From Methanomassiliicoccales archaeon (GTDB taxonomy: Archaea; Thermoplasmatota; Thermoplasmata; Methanomassiliicoccales; JACIVX01): DNA of 64,000 bases. The notes beneath the pieces were generated by a model. The model did no database searches. It was not told the DNA's origin and saw only the letters and a list, made by a program, of their open reading frames with translations. Below are positions 1-9,000 of this stretch, piece after piece. Both the position numbers and the translations under genes were made by a program. Within the stretch, counting starts at the first letter, position 1, and every line of letters starts with the position of its first letter. The DNA lies in contig JARYLV010000004.1 in assembly GCA_029907465.1 (NCBI GenBank), positions 61,768-125,767 of the forward strand, given 5' to 3'.

Positions 1-1
1 G

Positions 2-253
2 AAAATGCTTGTTTCCATAATCAAAGGGGAAGAGTTCGTTGGAACCTCACAGGAGATCGACACCAGAGAATTGAATGAGCTCATTTGTTCTATTCTCAAT
101 GAACATCCTGAAATTGTCTCTGATTACAAGACAAACAAACGAGCAGCGAACTTCGTCATCGGTCAGGTGATGAAAGCTCTTAAAGGTCGATGTTCCTCCG
201 ATGAAGTCGCCAGATTAGTCAAGAACGAACTCGAAAGAAGAATCTGTCGATGA
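2..253 (+). CDS. gatB: GatB C-terminal fragment (Asp/Glu-tRNA amidotransferase subunit B), 5' truncated
   Basis: Only the last 83 codons lie in the window; the frame is open to the window edge, so the first visible ATG is probably internal. The fragment has the helical YqeY-like tail of GatB/GatE proteins, with the typical 'NFVIGQVMKALKGR' stretch and a charged end that binds the tRNA elbow. GatCAB converts misacylated Asp-tRNA(Asn) and Glu-tRNA(Gln) to the amide forms. The gene converges on aspS with only 4 bases between the stops, and that AspRS looks non-discriminating, which favours GatB over the archaeal paralogue GatE. The GatB/GatE choice is inference from a short tail. Confidence 0.75.
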   Translation, partial: KMLVSIIKGEEFVGTSQEIDTRELNELICSILNEHPEIVSDYKTNKRAANFVIGQVMKALKGRCSSDEVARLVKNELERRICR

Positions 254-257
254 CACA

Positions 258-2099
258 TCATTGATGGGCTTCTTTTTTCGTTTCTTCTTCCGAGGAAAGC
301 GAAAGTAGTTCCAGTTCGGCGAGTTTTGATTCTTCGATCGGAGCTGGTGAGTCGTCGAGTGGTGACTGGAATCGTTTGTTTTTCGGAAAGGCGATGACCT
401 CTCTGATGGTCTCAGCACCGACCAAAATTGAAACGAGTCTATCGAGGCCGAGTGCAATTCCTCCATGAGGTGGAGCTCCGTAGCTCAGCGCTTCAAGGAA
501 AAACCCGAATTTCCTTTCAATTTCATCGTCGGTCATTCCCAGTAATCTGAAAATCTTCTTCTGCAATTCTGGATCATGAACTCTGATTGAACCGCTTCCA
601 ATTTCACATCCATCGAGTACGATGTCATATGAAAGCCCTTTTAGCTCATCAACATCGCTGTTCTCTTCGATATGTCCATCAACTGGCATAACAAACGGAT
701 GGTGGAAGGGCTCTAGACTTCCCGTAAGAGGATCTCTGATGAACAATGGACAATCGACAACCCATAAAAATTGATGGCTCTTACCATCTAAAAGTCCCAG
801 ATCTCTTGCGAGTTTCAATCTCAATGAGCCTGCGTATTTCCTTGCTTGCATTTTATGACCTGCAACAAATAGAAGGAGGTCTCCCACGCCAGCATCCATT
901 GCCCGGGTCAATTCTTTTCGGATCTCGACCGGGAAATATTTGACGATGTTAGAGCTCAGCCCCTCGGGCGTGACTCTCATCCAAGTCAAGCCACCTATGC
1001 CCTCCTGCTTGGCCCACTCGATGAGTCTATCGACTTCCTTTCTCCCGATCTGAGTGGTTTCTGCTGGTGAAGATGATACAAGAGACGATCGAACGTTGAT
1101 GCCCAAAACAATTCCACCCTTTCGGATGATTTTATTAAAGACATCATAAGAGGATCCAGAAACAATCTCAGTAACATCAGAAATCTCGAGTCCGAATCTA
1201 ATATCAGGCGCATCAGTCCCAAATTTCTCAATCGCGTCTTTGTATTTCACTCTAGGAAAAGGGATTTCCAGTTGTAATCCGTAGATCGACTTCCATATAT
1301 GTGCAAGCAACCTCTCTACGACATCTTGCACATCTTTTTCCTCTACAAAGGACATCTCAAGATCGATCTGGGTAAATTCGGGCTGTCGATCAGCACGCGA
1401 ATCTTCGTCGCGGAAACACCTCGCTATCTGGTAATACTTATCGACGCTACCGATCATTAGCATTTGTTTGTAGAGCTGGGGACTTTGTGGTAGTGCATAG
1501 AACCTCCCTGGCATTGTTCTTGACGGCACGATAAAGTCCCTGGCCCCTTCTGGTGTGCTTCGCGTGAGAATGGGTGTTTCGACTTCGATAAATCCCTCTG
1601 AATCGAAAAACTGACGTGCGGCGGAAACTACTCGGTGCCTGAATCTGAGGTTCCCAATCATTTCTGCTCTTCTGAGATCGAGATATCTGAATTTCAATCG
1701 TAAGTCTTCATTCGGAAGGAATGATTTTTTCTGGTCTGCTATTTCGAATGGAATGGACTTCGATCTGTTGAGAACAGTGAGCTCTTCTATGAGGATTTCG
1801 ACCATCCCGGTTGGATTTCGGGGGTCCTCGGTTCCTCGGACTCTCTCCCTCACAATGCCGGTCACAGCAATGACGGATTCTCTGCTCAGTGAATCGATCT
1901 CCATTGAAAGCTTTTTGACATCAACATCAGAAGGCATTGCTTCAGGGTCGAGCACTATTTGAGTGACACCATATGAATCGGCCAGATCAATGAATTTGAT
2001 GCCACCATGATCCCGTGAAAATCTCACCCAACCTGCTAATTTGACGCGCTTTCCAATGTCTTCTGGTCGAATTGCACCGCAGTTGTGTGTCCGGATCAT
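258..2099 (-). CDS. aspS: Aspartyl-tRNA synthetase, bacterial type with GAD insertion, probably non-discriminating
   Basis: Class II synthetase of 613 residues. It has an N-terminal OB-fold anticodon domain (about 1-110), motif 2 ('FRDEDSRADRQPEFTQID'), a GAD insertion (about 295-420) and motif 3 ('GIALGLDRL'). Length and insertion are those of bacterial AspRS; usual archaeal AspRS is about 430 residues without GAD. Residue 31 is His in 'RDHGGIKF'. In bacterial AspRS, His at this place goes with charging of both tRNA(Asp) and tRNA(Asn), and Leu with strict Asp specificity. With gatB alongside, an indirect Asn-tRNA route is likely. A purine-rich 'AGAGGA' precedes the ATG, and an A/T-rich box lies near 2150-2158. 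Confidence 0.95.
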   Translation of the reverse strand: MIRTHNCGAIRPEDIGKRVKLAGWVRFSRDHGGIKFIDLADSYGVTQIVLDPEAMPSDVDVKKLSMEIDSLSRESVIAVTGIVRERVRGTEDPRNPTGMVEILIEELTVLNRSKSIPFEIADQKKSFLPNEDLRLKFRYLDLRRAEMIGNLRFRHRVVSAARQFFDSEGFIEVETPILTRSTPEGARDFIVPSRTMPGRFYALPQSPQLYKQMLMIGSVDKYYQIARCFRDEDSRADRQPEFTQIDLEMSFVEEKDVQDVVERLLAHIWKSIYGLQLEIPFPRVKYKDAIEKFGTDAPDIRFGLEISDVTEIVSGSSYDVFNKIIRKGGIVLGINVRSSLVSSSPAETTQIGRKEVDRLIEWAKQEGIGGLTWMRVTPEGLSSNIVKYFPVEIRKELTRAMDAGVGDLLLFVAGHKMQARKYAGSLRLKLARDLGLLDGKSHQFLWVVDCPLFIRDPLTGSLEPFHHPFVMPVDGHIEENSDVDELKGLSYDIVLDGCEIGSGSIRVHDPELQKKIFRLLGMTDDEIERKFGFFLEALSYGAPPHGGIALGLDRLVSILVGAETIREVIAFPKNKRFQSPLDDSPAPIEESKLAELELLSLSSEEETKKEAHQ

Positions 2100-2349
2100 T
2101 GAAAATTCCTCTAGCTCATTGAACGGGCAAAGGCCATTAATGAGAGACCCATATTAAACATTTTGCCCTGTGGACTCCTGAAATGGACCAAATTTTTCAT
2201 ATATCGAATAAAATTCCAATAAATTGTCAGAAAAATCTCATTATTTTAACAGTTTAACAATCTTGGATATGAATTACCATCCACGTACTAGTTCATGAGG
2301 CTTAAGCAATAAGGCATGAGATTGACTAATTCATAAAACCGTCAAGCAG

Positions 2350-2919
2350 TCACTCTGACTGAGAAATTTCCTTGTCTTCAAAATCAGGCAAGAATTGATA
2401 AGGATCCTTGATCACATTGAGAACGACGTAAGTATTTGTCTTCTTGACACCTGGCATCTGCAACATACGCTTGATCACCCCGCTGAACTCCTCACGATCT
2501 TTACAGGCGATCCAAGCAATTGAGTCACATTCACCAGTTACATCAAACACTGCGACTACATTCTTAATATCTTTAATCCTGCGTTGGACCTCTAGGAGGT
2601 CCCCCTCCACATATACATGGACGATCGCCATGAATTCGTATCCAAGTTTAAGATAATCGACATTTGCTCTATATCCCTTGATAATGCCCTGTTCTTCAAG
2701 ATTTTTCACTCTTTGAATCAGAGTTGTGGGATGGATGCCCAAGCGCTTTGCGATCTGACGATAGGACCCCTGGCTAGATCGACAGAGTTGTTCGATGATC
2801 TTCCTATCTAGTTCGTCAAGGTTTATTTCGGCCAAATACTCACCCGGCGTCTTATCTCGAATATGCCAATCAATTCTATGAATATATTTCCTTTTATGCA
2901 TTGAGATGCGGTTTATCAA
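2350..2919 (-). CDS. Lrp/AsnC family transcriptional regulator
   Basis: A 189-residue protein with an N-terminal winged helix (about 33-82; recognition segment 'YRQIAKRLGIHPTTLIQRVKNL') and a C-terminal RAM/ligand-binding domain (about 95-165). Proteins of this family are dimeric to octameric DNA-binding regulators that sense amino acids. The first 30 or so residues, rich in Lys and Arg, extend beyond the usual family start; Met7 is an alternative start. It stands alone between aspS and a divergently transcribed tRNA-editing gene. Effector and targets cannot be read from the sequence. Confidence 0.92.
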   Translation of the reverse strand: MINRISMHKRKYIHRIDWHIRDKTPGEYLAEINLDELDRKIIEQLCRSSQGSYRQIAKRLGIHPTTLIQRVKNLEEQGIIKGYRANVDYLKLGYEFMAIVHVYVEGDLLEVQRRIKDIKNVVAVFDVTGECDSIAWIACKDREEFSGVIKRMLQMPGVKKTNTYVVLNVIKDPYQFLPDFEDKEISQSE

Positions 2920-3045
2920 ATATTGAGGTTCTATTTTGACTTCGGACCTTGTTGATTAGAGGACTTACGGTGTTTTAAGGTATATGACGGAATGCAAGAA
3001 TTGCTGACAAGGTTTATCAGCTTCCTTCTCCTTCGAGATAAGGCG

Positions 3046-4233
3046 ATGACTCACCGATTGTATGAAGCTGATCCATACATGAAAAGTTTCAATGCAATTG
3101 TCAAAGAAATCGATGGCGACTGGATTCTGCTTGACCGAACTGCATTTTTCCCTGGTGGCGGAGGACAGGAGTGTGATCACGGAAACATTGGGGGACTGCG
3201 AGTTATTGAAGTCAAGGCTCAAGGAGGTTACATATATCACAAGGTCCCCGGTCATAGATTCGAAATCGGTCAGGAGGTCTATGGCGAAATTGACTGGGAT
3301 CGTCGCTATGAGCTAATGAAAGGACATACAGGAGAACACATACTTTTTTCATCGATACTGCGAGAATCTCCTGATATCGAACTCGTCAAAATCCATATCT
3401 CGCCATCAAAAAAAAGTCTAGTGGTAAGGGGACACGTCGATTGGTCAGTAATTGCAAGGGCCCTTAAGACGGCTAATGAAGTCGTTTGTATGGGCTTGAA
3501 TGTGACAGAAAATTGGCTTGAAAGAAACGAGGTCGCTGCGTCCAATATTCGGGCAAAGCTCGAGAAAATAACGGAGAATAATGTGAGAGTCGTCAAAATA
3601 GGCGAGTTTGATCAAGCAGCATGCGCTGGTATTCACGTAAGGAACACAGCAGAGGTAAACATGATATTTGTGACGAAAATCTCTTCTGCAAAACCTGCTG
3701 GTGATTTTGAAGTTTCATTTGAAATCGGCAAAAACGCAATGATGACATCAATCTCCCTCGGCACGATTGCATTGCATGTTTCTGAAGTGATTGGGGCGCA
3801 ACCCGAGCATCTCGTTAGCGCTGTAAGAAATGTTAAGAACTCCGTTTCGGTCTTGAAAGATTCGCTAAAAAAATATGCACGCGAAAGATTGAGGTCTCTT
3901 GTTCCTGAAATGCATGGATCTTTTAAAATCTATTCAGGCTTATTTGAAGCAATTGATAGGAAAACGCTCATCGACGAGGCAAACCGTTTAATCCAGGAGG
4001 AGAAAACGGTTTGTATTTTTGTGTCGCATGAAGAGAAAGCATTGGTTCTTCTGGCTGTAAACAAAAACATCGATATTGATTGCCCTGGACTCCTGAACAA
4101 GTGTTTATCAAGGTTCGGAGGTAGGGGAGGAGGTCAGAAGCACTTTGCCTCTGGTGGATTGGAGGCTTCGATTGATACGAGTCAAGTTCTCAGGAGCGTA
4201 CTCGACGCGGTCAAAATTGCCTTGGGCCAATAA
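3046..4233 (+). CDS. alaX: Alanyl-tRNA editing protein AlaX with DHHA1 domain
   Basis: Stand-alone trans-editing hydrolase that deacylates mischarged Ser- or Gly-tRNA(Ala). Zinc motif residues are present: HxxxH in 'HTGEHIL' and CxxxH in 'CAGIH'. An N-terminal AlaRS-like part contains 'FFPGGGGQ', and the C-terminal third ends in the glycine-rich DHHA1 signature 'GGRGGGQKHFASGG'. It is 395 residues from the ATG at 3046, which gives the normal family N-terminus ('MTHRLYEADPYMKSF'). An 18-residue upstream extension is possible in frame but unlike the family. Confidence 0.92.
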   Translation: MTHRLYEADPYMKSFNAIVKEIDGDWILLDRTAFFPGGGGQECDHGNIGGLRVIEVKAQGGYIYHKVPGHRFEIGQEVYGEIDWDRRYELMKGHTGEHILFSSILRESPDIELVKIHISPSKKSLVVRGHVDWSVIARALKTANEVVCMGLNVTENWLERNEVAASNIRAKLEKITENNVRVVKIGEFDQAACAGIHVRNTAEVNMIFVTKISSAKPAGDFEVSFEIGKNAMMTSISLGTIALHVSEVIGAQPEHLVSAVRNVKNSVSVLKDSLKKYARERLRSLVPEMHGSFKIYSGLFEAIDRKTLIDEANRLIQEEKTVCIFVSHEEKALVLLAVNKNIDIDCPGLLNKCLSRFGGRGGGQKHFASGGLEASIDTSQVLRSVLDAVKIALGQ

Positions 4234-4404
4234 ATCGCAAAGAACATGTATTGGTTTCGCCAAAGCAATTTTTCATTCATTGAGCTTCTCATAGTCCAAA
4301 AATAGATTTAATTGGATATATGAATAAACAGAAAATAATCAATAAATTAGTCAAAATGCTAAAAATAGAAAGATTTATTATCTATTTTGTCCATTCCCCG
4401 CGCC

Positions 4405-5757
4405 ATGACTCAGACAATTAGTGAGCCGGAACTTAAAGATAGTGTGCTGAAGACGGTTAGACAGGAAGAGGTCAGATTTGTTGAGATGCAGTTTTCAGAC
4501 ATTCTTGGGACTGTCAAAAGTGTTTCTATCCCTGTGGAAAGACTCGAAAAGGCCATTGACGAGGGAGTTTTCATCGATGGATCGTCAATTCTTGGTTATG
4601 CGACGATTGAAGAATCTGATATGAGAGCTGTTCCGATACTCGACTCCTTCCTCATCTATCCCTGGACAATGGGGAGCTGGATGAAAACTGCACGATTCAT
4701 GTGCAAAATTTTCGATCACAACGGGAACAGATTCAAAGGCGACCCGAGGTATGTGCTCGAACGGATGATGGAACGGGCGAAGGAAAAGGGATACGTGTTC
4801 AATGTTGGCCCTGAGTTTGAATTCTTTCTCTTCAAGATTGATGAGAACCACAATCCTCGATTAGTTCCTAATGATGTGGGTGGGTATTTTGACCTCATGC
4901 CACTCGATAAAGGCGAGGTTGTCCGCAAAGATATTATGATGAATTTCGACATGATGAAGTTCAACATGGAAGCGTCGCATCACGAAGTTGCGCCAGGCCA
5001 GCATGAGGTCGATTTGCGATATGACGACGCTCTGACGATCGCTGACCGCATGATTACTTTGAAATTCGGGATCAAGACAATCGCCTTGAGACACGGGCTC
5101 CACGCGACATTCATGCCTAAACCTCTTTACGGTGTAAACGGCTCTGGGATGCACGTCCATCAATCGCTGGCAACTATTGATGGAAAAAATGCGTTTGATG
5201 ACCCTTCCGGCCGATATGGACTCAGTGAAATTGCCCTCAAGTACATCGGTGGCCTCCTCAAACATGCGAGGGAAACATGCGCGATTCTCGCCTCTTACGT
5301 CAATTCATACAAAAGGCTCGTGCCAGGATATGAAGCTCCATGCTATATTTCATGGGCGAACAGGAACCGCAGTGCTCTGATCCGTGTTCCCGCAGGCAGG
5401 GGCACTAAGACACGGATTGAACTCAGGAATCCAGATCCTGCTGGAAATCCATATCTGCAATTCGCTGTCATGCTCGCTGCAGGTCTTGATGGAATCGAGA
5501 AGGGCATCGAACCCCCAGAACCCGTTGAACGTGATATATATCACATGAGCAAAGAAGAAAGGGAACGACACAACATTGAGAGCCTTCCGGAAAGCCTTGG
5601 TGAAGCACTTAGTCTGATGCGTATGAGTAAGTTGGTTAAAGAAACGCTTGGGGATCACATATTCAATCACTATCTCCACATCAAGGGAAAGGAGTGGGAT
5701 GAATACAGGACCCGCGTTACTGACTGGGAAATCGAAAGATTCCTGAGAGTCCTCTGA
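4405..5757 (+). CDS. glnA: Glutamine synthetase, type I
   Basis: ATP-dependent amidation of glutamate, the main ammonium-assimilation enzyme, acting as a cytoplasmic dodecamer. The 450-residue protein has the beta-grasp N-domain ('GTVKSVSIPVERLEKA') and catalytic motifs 'NVGPEFEFFLF', 'NGSGMHVHQSL' and 'NRNRSALIRVPAGRG'. The ATG at 4405 is chosen over an in-frame TTG at 4387; an A/T-rich box (near 4371-4381) lies about 25-30 bases upstream, as expected for a short-leader or leaderless archaeal mRNA. The stop overlaps an ATG in the next gene's frame (ATGA), but NAC probably starts further down. Confidence 0.97.
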   Translation: MTQTISEPELKDSVLKTVRQEEVRFVEMQFSDILGTVKSVSIPVERLEKAIDEGVFIDGSSILGYATIEESDMRAVPILDSFLIYPWTMGSWMKTARFMCKIFDHNGNRFKGDPRYVLERMMERAKEKGYVFNVGPEFEFFLFKIDENHNPRLVPNDVGGYFDLMPLDKGEVVRKDIMMNFDMMKFNMEASHHEVAPGQHEVDLRYDDALTIADRMITLKFGIKTIALRHGLHATFMPKPLYGVNGSGMHVHQSLATIDGKNAFDDPSGRYGLSEIALKYIGGLLKHARETCAILASYVNSYKRLVPGYEAPCYISWANRNRSALIRVPAGRGTKTRIELRNPDPAGNPYLQFAVMLAAGLDGIEKGIEPPEPVERDIYHMSKEERERHNIESLPESLGEALSLMRMSKLVKETLGDHIFNHYLHIKGKEWDEYRTRVTDWEIERFLRVL

Positions 5758-5801
5758 TGAATCAATTGGAAATCAGGACGTCGCCGATGGAGAGACTCAA
5801 A

Positions 5802-5809
5802 AGATTTAA
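5802..5809 (+). promoter_or_regulatory. TATA-like box for NAC-alpha
   Basis: AGATTTAA lies about 32-39 bases before the ATG at 5841, just after the glnA stop. It supports a promoter of its own and the shorter NAC start. Inference from motif and spacing only. Confidence 0.4.
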
Positions 5810-5840
5810 CTTCTGTACATCAATCACTCGATCAGAAAAC

Positions 5841-6212
5841 ATGATGCCCGGTATTGGTCGAGTGAATCCGCGCCAGGTCAAACAGGCGATGAAACGTCTC
5901 GGTATTAAGGCAGAAGAGATCGAGGACGTTGAGGAGGTCGTCATTCGCACGAAAACGAAGGAGTACGTCATCAAAGAAGCTGCAGTGACGCTGATGGAAG
6001 TCCAGGGACAAAAGACATTTCAAATCCTTGGTGAACCTGAGATTCTGGAAAGGAAATCAATCGCCAAAGACGAAAAGAAGAAAATCCCTAGTGAGGACGT
6101 GAAGTTGGTGATGGAACAGACAGGTTGCACTGAGGAAGAAGCCATTCGTGCCCTCACTGAGTGCGACGATCAGCCTGCGGAAGCAATATTGAAAATCATG
6201 TCATCGCGATGA
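5841..6212 (+). CDS. nac: Nascent polypeptide-associated complex protein (NAC alpha)
   Basis: Archaeal homodimeric ribosome-associated chaperone. The 123-residue protein has an N-terminal Met/Pro-Gly segment ('MMPGIGRVNPRQVKQAMK'), a NAC beta-barrel domain (about 35-80) and a C-terminal UBA helix bundle (about 83-121, 'VKLVMEQTGCTEEEAIRAL'). The frame is open back to an ATG at 5757 that overlaps the glnA stop. Archaeal NACs begin at the Met-Pro-Gly segment, and a TATA-like box lies just before it, so 5841 (or 5844) is preferred. hypC follows 9 bases later. Confidence 0.92.
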   Translation: MMPGIGRVNPRQVKQAMKRLGIKAEEIEDVEEVVIRTKTKEYVIKEAAVTLMEVQGQKTFQILGEPEILERKSIAKDEKKKIPSEDVKLVMEQTGCTEEEAIRALTECDDQPAEAILKIMSSR

Positions 6213-6221
6213 GATGAAAGC

Positions 6222-6437
6222 ATGTGTCTCGCAATCCCAGGAAAGATTATTTTCATCGAGGGAAATCTGGCTGATGTCGATTTCGGCGGTGTTTTGAGGA
6301 AAGTCAATATTTCTCTAGTGGATGCAAGAATTGGCGAATGGGTCATGGTTCATGCCGGATTCGCCATCCAGACAATCGATGAAGAAGAGGCGAAGGAAAC
6401 GCTCAAGTTCTGGGAAGAATTGCTCGCTCAGTCGTGA
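6222..6437 (+). CDS. hypC: Hydrogenase maturation factor HypC/HupF
   Basis: A 71-residue chaperone starting with the diagnostic 'MCLAIPGKI'. Cys2 is the residue that binds the Fe(CN)2CO precursor while it passes between HypD and the [NiFe]-hydrogenase large subunit. The rest is the small beta-barrel typical of the family. It follows NAC by 9 bases and is probably co-transcribed. No hypD, hypE or hydrogenase gene is in the window, so the partners are elsewhere. The gene implies a [NiFe]-hydrogenase in this organism. Confidence 0.95.
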   Translation: MCLAIPGKIIFIEGNLADVDFGGVLRKVNISLVDARIGEWVMVHAGFAIQTIDEEEAKETLKFWEELLAQS

Positions 6438-6468
6438 AAGAGTTCTTGACTTATTGTCACTTATTATT

Positions 6469-7098
6469 TTACTTTTTTTCGGCTTCGACACAAACAAATC
6501 CGCCATTCGCGATGCCCTCCATAGGGCATTCAATAGTGGGTTCGTCTTCAGGACCGAATCGAAGTGTCGAGACAATCTTCTTGACCACGAAACAAGAAGT
6601 TTCCAATAACTCAATGATTTCATCAAGGCTGAGGAATCGCGCATGACGATAAATCCGATGCCCATGCCTACCTTTTTCAATATAATATCTCCCCCACACT
6701 GAATCCCTCGGAATGAAGCAGACAACAACCCTTCCTTTTCCCTTCAAGACCCTGTGAACCTCTTTCATCACGGATATCCGGTCAACGACAAAGCATAGTG
6801 TTGTCGAAATTAGAACAAAATCGAAGATTTCGTTTTTGAACGGCAGTGTTTCCCCTAAAGCCTGAACAACATCGATTCCTTTGTCTTTTGCATAGAGCAG
6901 CATCGGATATGATGGATCAACTCCTACATTAATTCCAACTTCACTTGCAATTGATCCAGTTCCGATGGCGACCTCAAGGCCAAGGCCCCGTAAGTTGAAG
7001 CTCTTTATTGCTTCTGTTTCGCACAAGAATATTTCTTTGTGCGTTTCATACCATCTATTGTATTCTCCTGCGATTTTATCGAAAATTCTGCTGTACAT
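6469..7098 (-). CDS. Class I SAM-dependent methyltransferase
   Basis: A 209-residue Rossmann methyltransferase of the UbiE/Methyltransf_11 type. Motif I is 'GLEVAIGTGSIASEVG' (about 40-55), followed by 'GVDPSYPML' and the post-motif 'LPFKNEIFDFVLISTTLCFV'. The substrate cannot be inferred. It is convergent with hypC and divergent from the radical SAM gene at 7237; the 138-base spacer between the two starts must hold both promoters. Other small-molecule methyltransferase roles fit equally well. Confidence 0.85.
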   Translation of the reverse strand: MYSRIFDKIAGEYNRWYETHKEIFLCETEAIKSFNLRGLGLEVAIGTGSIASEVGINVGVDPSYPMLLYAKDKGIDVVQALGETLPFKNEIFDFVLISTTLCFVVDRISVMKEVHRVLKGKGRVVVCFIPRDSVWGRYYIEKGRHGHRIYRHARFLSLDEIIELLETSCFVVKKIVSTLRFGPEDEPTIECPMEGIANGGFVCVEAEKK

Positions 7099-7236
7099 AC
7101 GTTTGTTTCAGTGATTCAGTTCCCTCCCTTACATTTTGTGCCTTACATTTTGCTTCGGAATCAATCAACGAGTCGGGGTACTTCAGAAGCCATTATAATG
7201 GAGAGGCTCAGTTGACGTCTATAACGAAGTGACGTT

Positions 7237-7953
7237 ATGCGGAGTGTTTACGGACCAGTGAGATCGTGGAGATTTGGACGATCACTTGGAATCGATCCGA
7301 TCGGCGTCGAACCAAAAATTTGCAGCTATAACTGCCTTTACTGCCAGCTCGGAAGTAAAGGGGTTCTTACATGCAAACGAAGCGAGTTTGTATCATCTGA
7401 GGCCGTCAGAGAGGAGCTGGAGCTTGCCCTTGCAAAATTTCCAGAAATAGATATAATCACGTTTTCTGGAACAGGGGAACCGACCTTGGCTTCGAATCTC
7501 GGCGAACTCGTTGATGTTGTGAGGTCAGTGACGACCGTAAAAATCGGTGTCCTCACGAACTCCTCGCTACTTTTTGATTCGGAAGTAAGACGAGACATCA
7601 GGAAAACTGATGTGATTGTGGCAAAGCTCGATGCCGCGACAGAATCTTCGTTTCGTGCCGTAAATCGGCCTCATGAGGAAATTGAATTCGCCAATGTGAT
7701 TCACGGAATGGAAATGATGAGAAAGGAATTCGAGGGTAGCTTTCAGTTAGAGATTATGTTCGTCGAAGAGAACATGCACGAAGCATCAAGAATCGCTGAG
7801 ATTTGCAAGAGAGTCAGCCCAGATATTGTGTATCTGAATACGCCCTTACGTCCATGTGCCAAAAAACCCCTTGGAAAGCGAGAGATGAGGGCATTGGGCA
7901 ATTATTTCATAGGACTTGCGGCGAAGATGGTGTACGACGGAGATAGCCAATAA
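7237..7953 (+). CDS. Radical SAM protein (COG0731-like)
   Basis: A 238-residue radical SAM enzyme. The cluster-binding motif CxxxCxxC appears as 'CSYNCLYCQLG' near residues 30-40, followed by the SAM-binding region 'TFSGTGEPTLASNLGEL' typical of this fold. The N-terminal 'YGPVRSWRFGRSLGIDPI' is conserved in a group of short archaeal and bacterial anaerobe proteins related to the TYW1 family but lacking its flavodoxin part. The product is unknown. It requires anaerobic or reducing conditions. Confidence 0.85.
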   Translation: MRSVYGPVRSWRFGRSLGIDPIGVEPKICSYNCLYCQLGSKGVLTCKRSEFVSSEAVREELELALAKFPEIDIITFSGTGEPTLASNLGELVDVVRSVTTVKIGVLTNSSLLFDSEVRRDIRKTDVIVAKLDAATESSFRAVNRPHEEIEFANVIHGMEMMRKEFEGSFQLEIMFVEENMHEASRIAEICKRVSPDIVYLNTPLRPCAKKPLGKREMRALGNYFIGLAAKMVYDGDSQ

Positions 7954-8004
7954 TGACTCCGATCAACCCTTAAACTCTAGATCTTCCTCTGTTTTCGCAG
8001 AAGC

Positions 8005-8040
8005 AGTAAAAAAAACAGAAAAATGAAAAAAAGGAACAAA
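8005..8040 (-). terminator. Oligo-T terminator after porB
   Basis: Read on the minus strand, the spacer after the porB stop holds several runs of T (up to eight), the usual archaeal termination signal. No hairpin is needed. Confidence 0.5.
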
Positions 8041-8061
8041 AGGAGACTATTAGGGAAGCGC

Positions 8062-9000
8062 TCATTCTTCACAGTATTTCTTGAGCTGCTCCCATTTCCT
8101 GTCTACTTCGGCTTGTATTTCATCAGCAACGTGTTTCCATTTTTCTGTCAAGAGATGTCTAAATCTGCCTTGCGATTTCAGCCAGTCCGTGATCGGCCTC
8201 TTCTCTTTCTTTCCCTCTGCAATTCTTTTGCTGTCACCAGTCAGTCTCCAGGTTCCATTTTCGTATTCATAGAGCGGCCAGATGCAAGTTTCAACAGCAA
8301 GCCTCGCAATTTGAATTGTCTGGGAAGAATCGAATCTCCAACCCCTAGGGCATGGAGCGACGACGTTAATGAATGCTGGTCCATTTGCTTCAAATGCCTT
8401 AGCTGCTTTTTCCATCATATCTTTCCAGTTATGAGGTGATGCTTGCGCAGCGTAAGGAAGTTCATGAGCAATGATGATTTTTGTTAGGTCCTTTGGAAAC
8501 TCCTTCTTTCCAGGGATACAGGCGCCTGCTGGGCAAGTCGTCGTGCTAGCTCCTTTCCAAGTGGCGCCAGATCTTTGAATACCTGTGTTCATGTAAGCTT
8601 CGTTATTTAGGCATACATAGACAAACCGATGTCCTCTTTCAATCGCTCCTGAGAGTGATTGAAATCCGATGTCATATGTACCGCCATCTCCTCCGAAGGC
8701 GATGAATCTGATTTCATCCTTAATGACTCCCTTCCTCACGAGCGCTCTATATGCACTTTCTACTCCAGTTATTGTTGCAGCTGCATTTTCAAAGGCACTG
8801 TGGATCCACGGAACTGCCCAAGCAGTGTAAGGATAGACAGTTGTGGAAACTTCAAGGCATCCCGTTGCATTGCCGACTATAACAGGCTTATCACTCGCCA
8901 TCAGAATTTGTCTGACGATGATGGGCTCAGCACAACCTGCACACAGTCTGTGGCCTTCGGTAATAGCAGATGGTTTCTTCGAAAGTTCTTTTAGATTCAG
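8062..9000 (-). CDS. porB: Pyruvate:ferredoxin oxidoreductase beta subunit, probable CTG start
   Basis: Thiamine-diphosphate and [4Fe-4S]-binding subunit. The first ATG (8901) would give 279 residues and remove the conserved cluster motif. The frame stays open upstream and encodes 'ITEGHRLCAGCAEPII', the normal PorB N-terminus with its CxxC pair. The upstream in-frame stretch, back to a TAG at 9025-9027, has no ATG, GTG or TTG. A CTG at 8998-9000, four bases after a strong Shine-Dalgarno 'GGGGGTGA', is the best start and gives 312 residues, the family length. The TPP motif region 'GGDGGTYDIGFQSL' is present. Last gene of porGDAB. Confidence 0.9.
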   Translation of the reverse strand: MNLKELSKKPSAITEGHRLCAGCAEPIIVRQILMASDKPVIVGNATGCLEVSTTVYPYTAWAVPWIHSAFENAAATITGVESAYRALVRKGVIKDEIRFIAFGGDGGTYDIGFQSLSGAIERGHRFVYVCLNNEAYMNTGIQRSGATWKGASTTTCPAGACIPGKKEFPKDLTKIIIAHELPYAAQASPHNWKDMMEKAAKAFEANGPAFINVVAPCPRGWRFDSSQTIQIARLAVETCIWPLYEYENGTWRLTGDSKRIAEGKKEKRPITDWLKSQGRFRHLLTEKWKHVADEIQAEVDRKWEQLKKYCEE

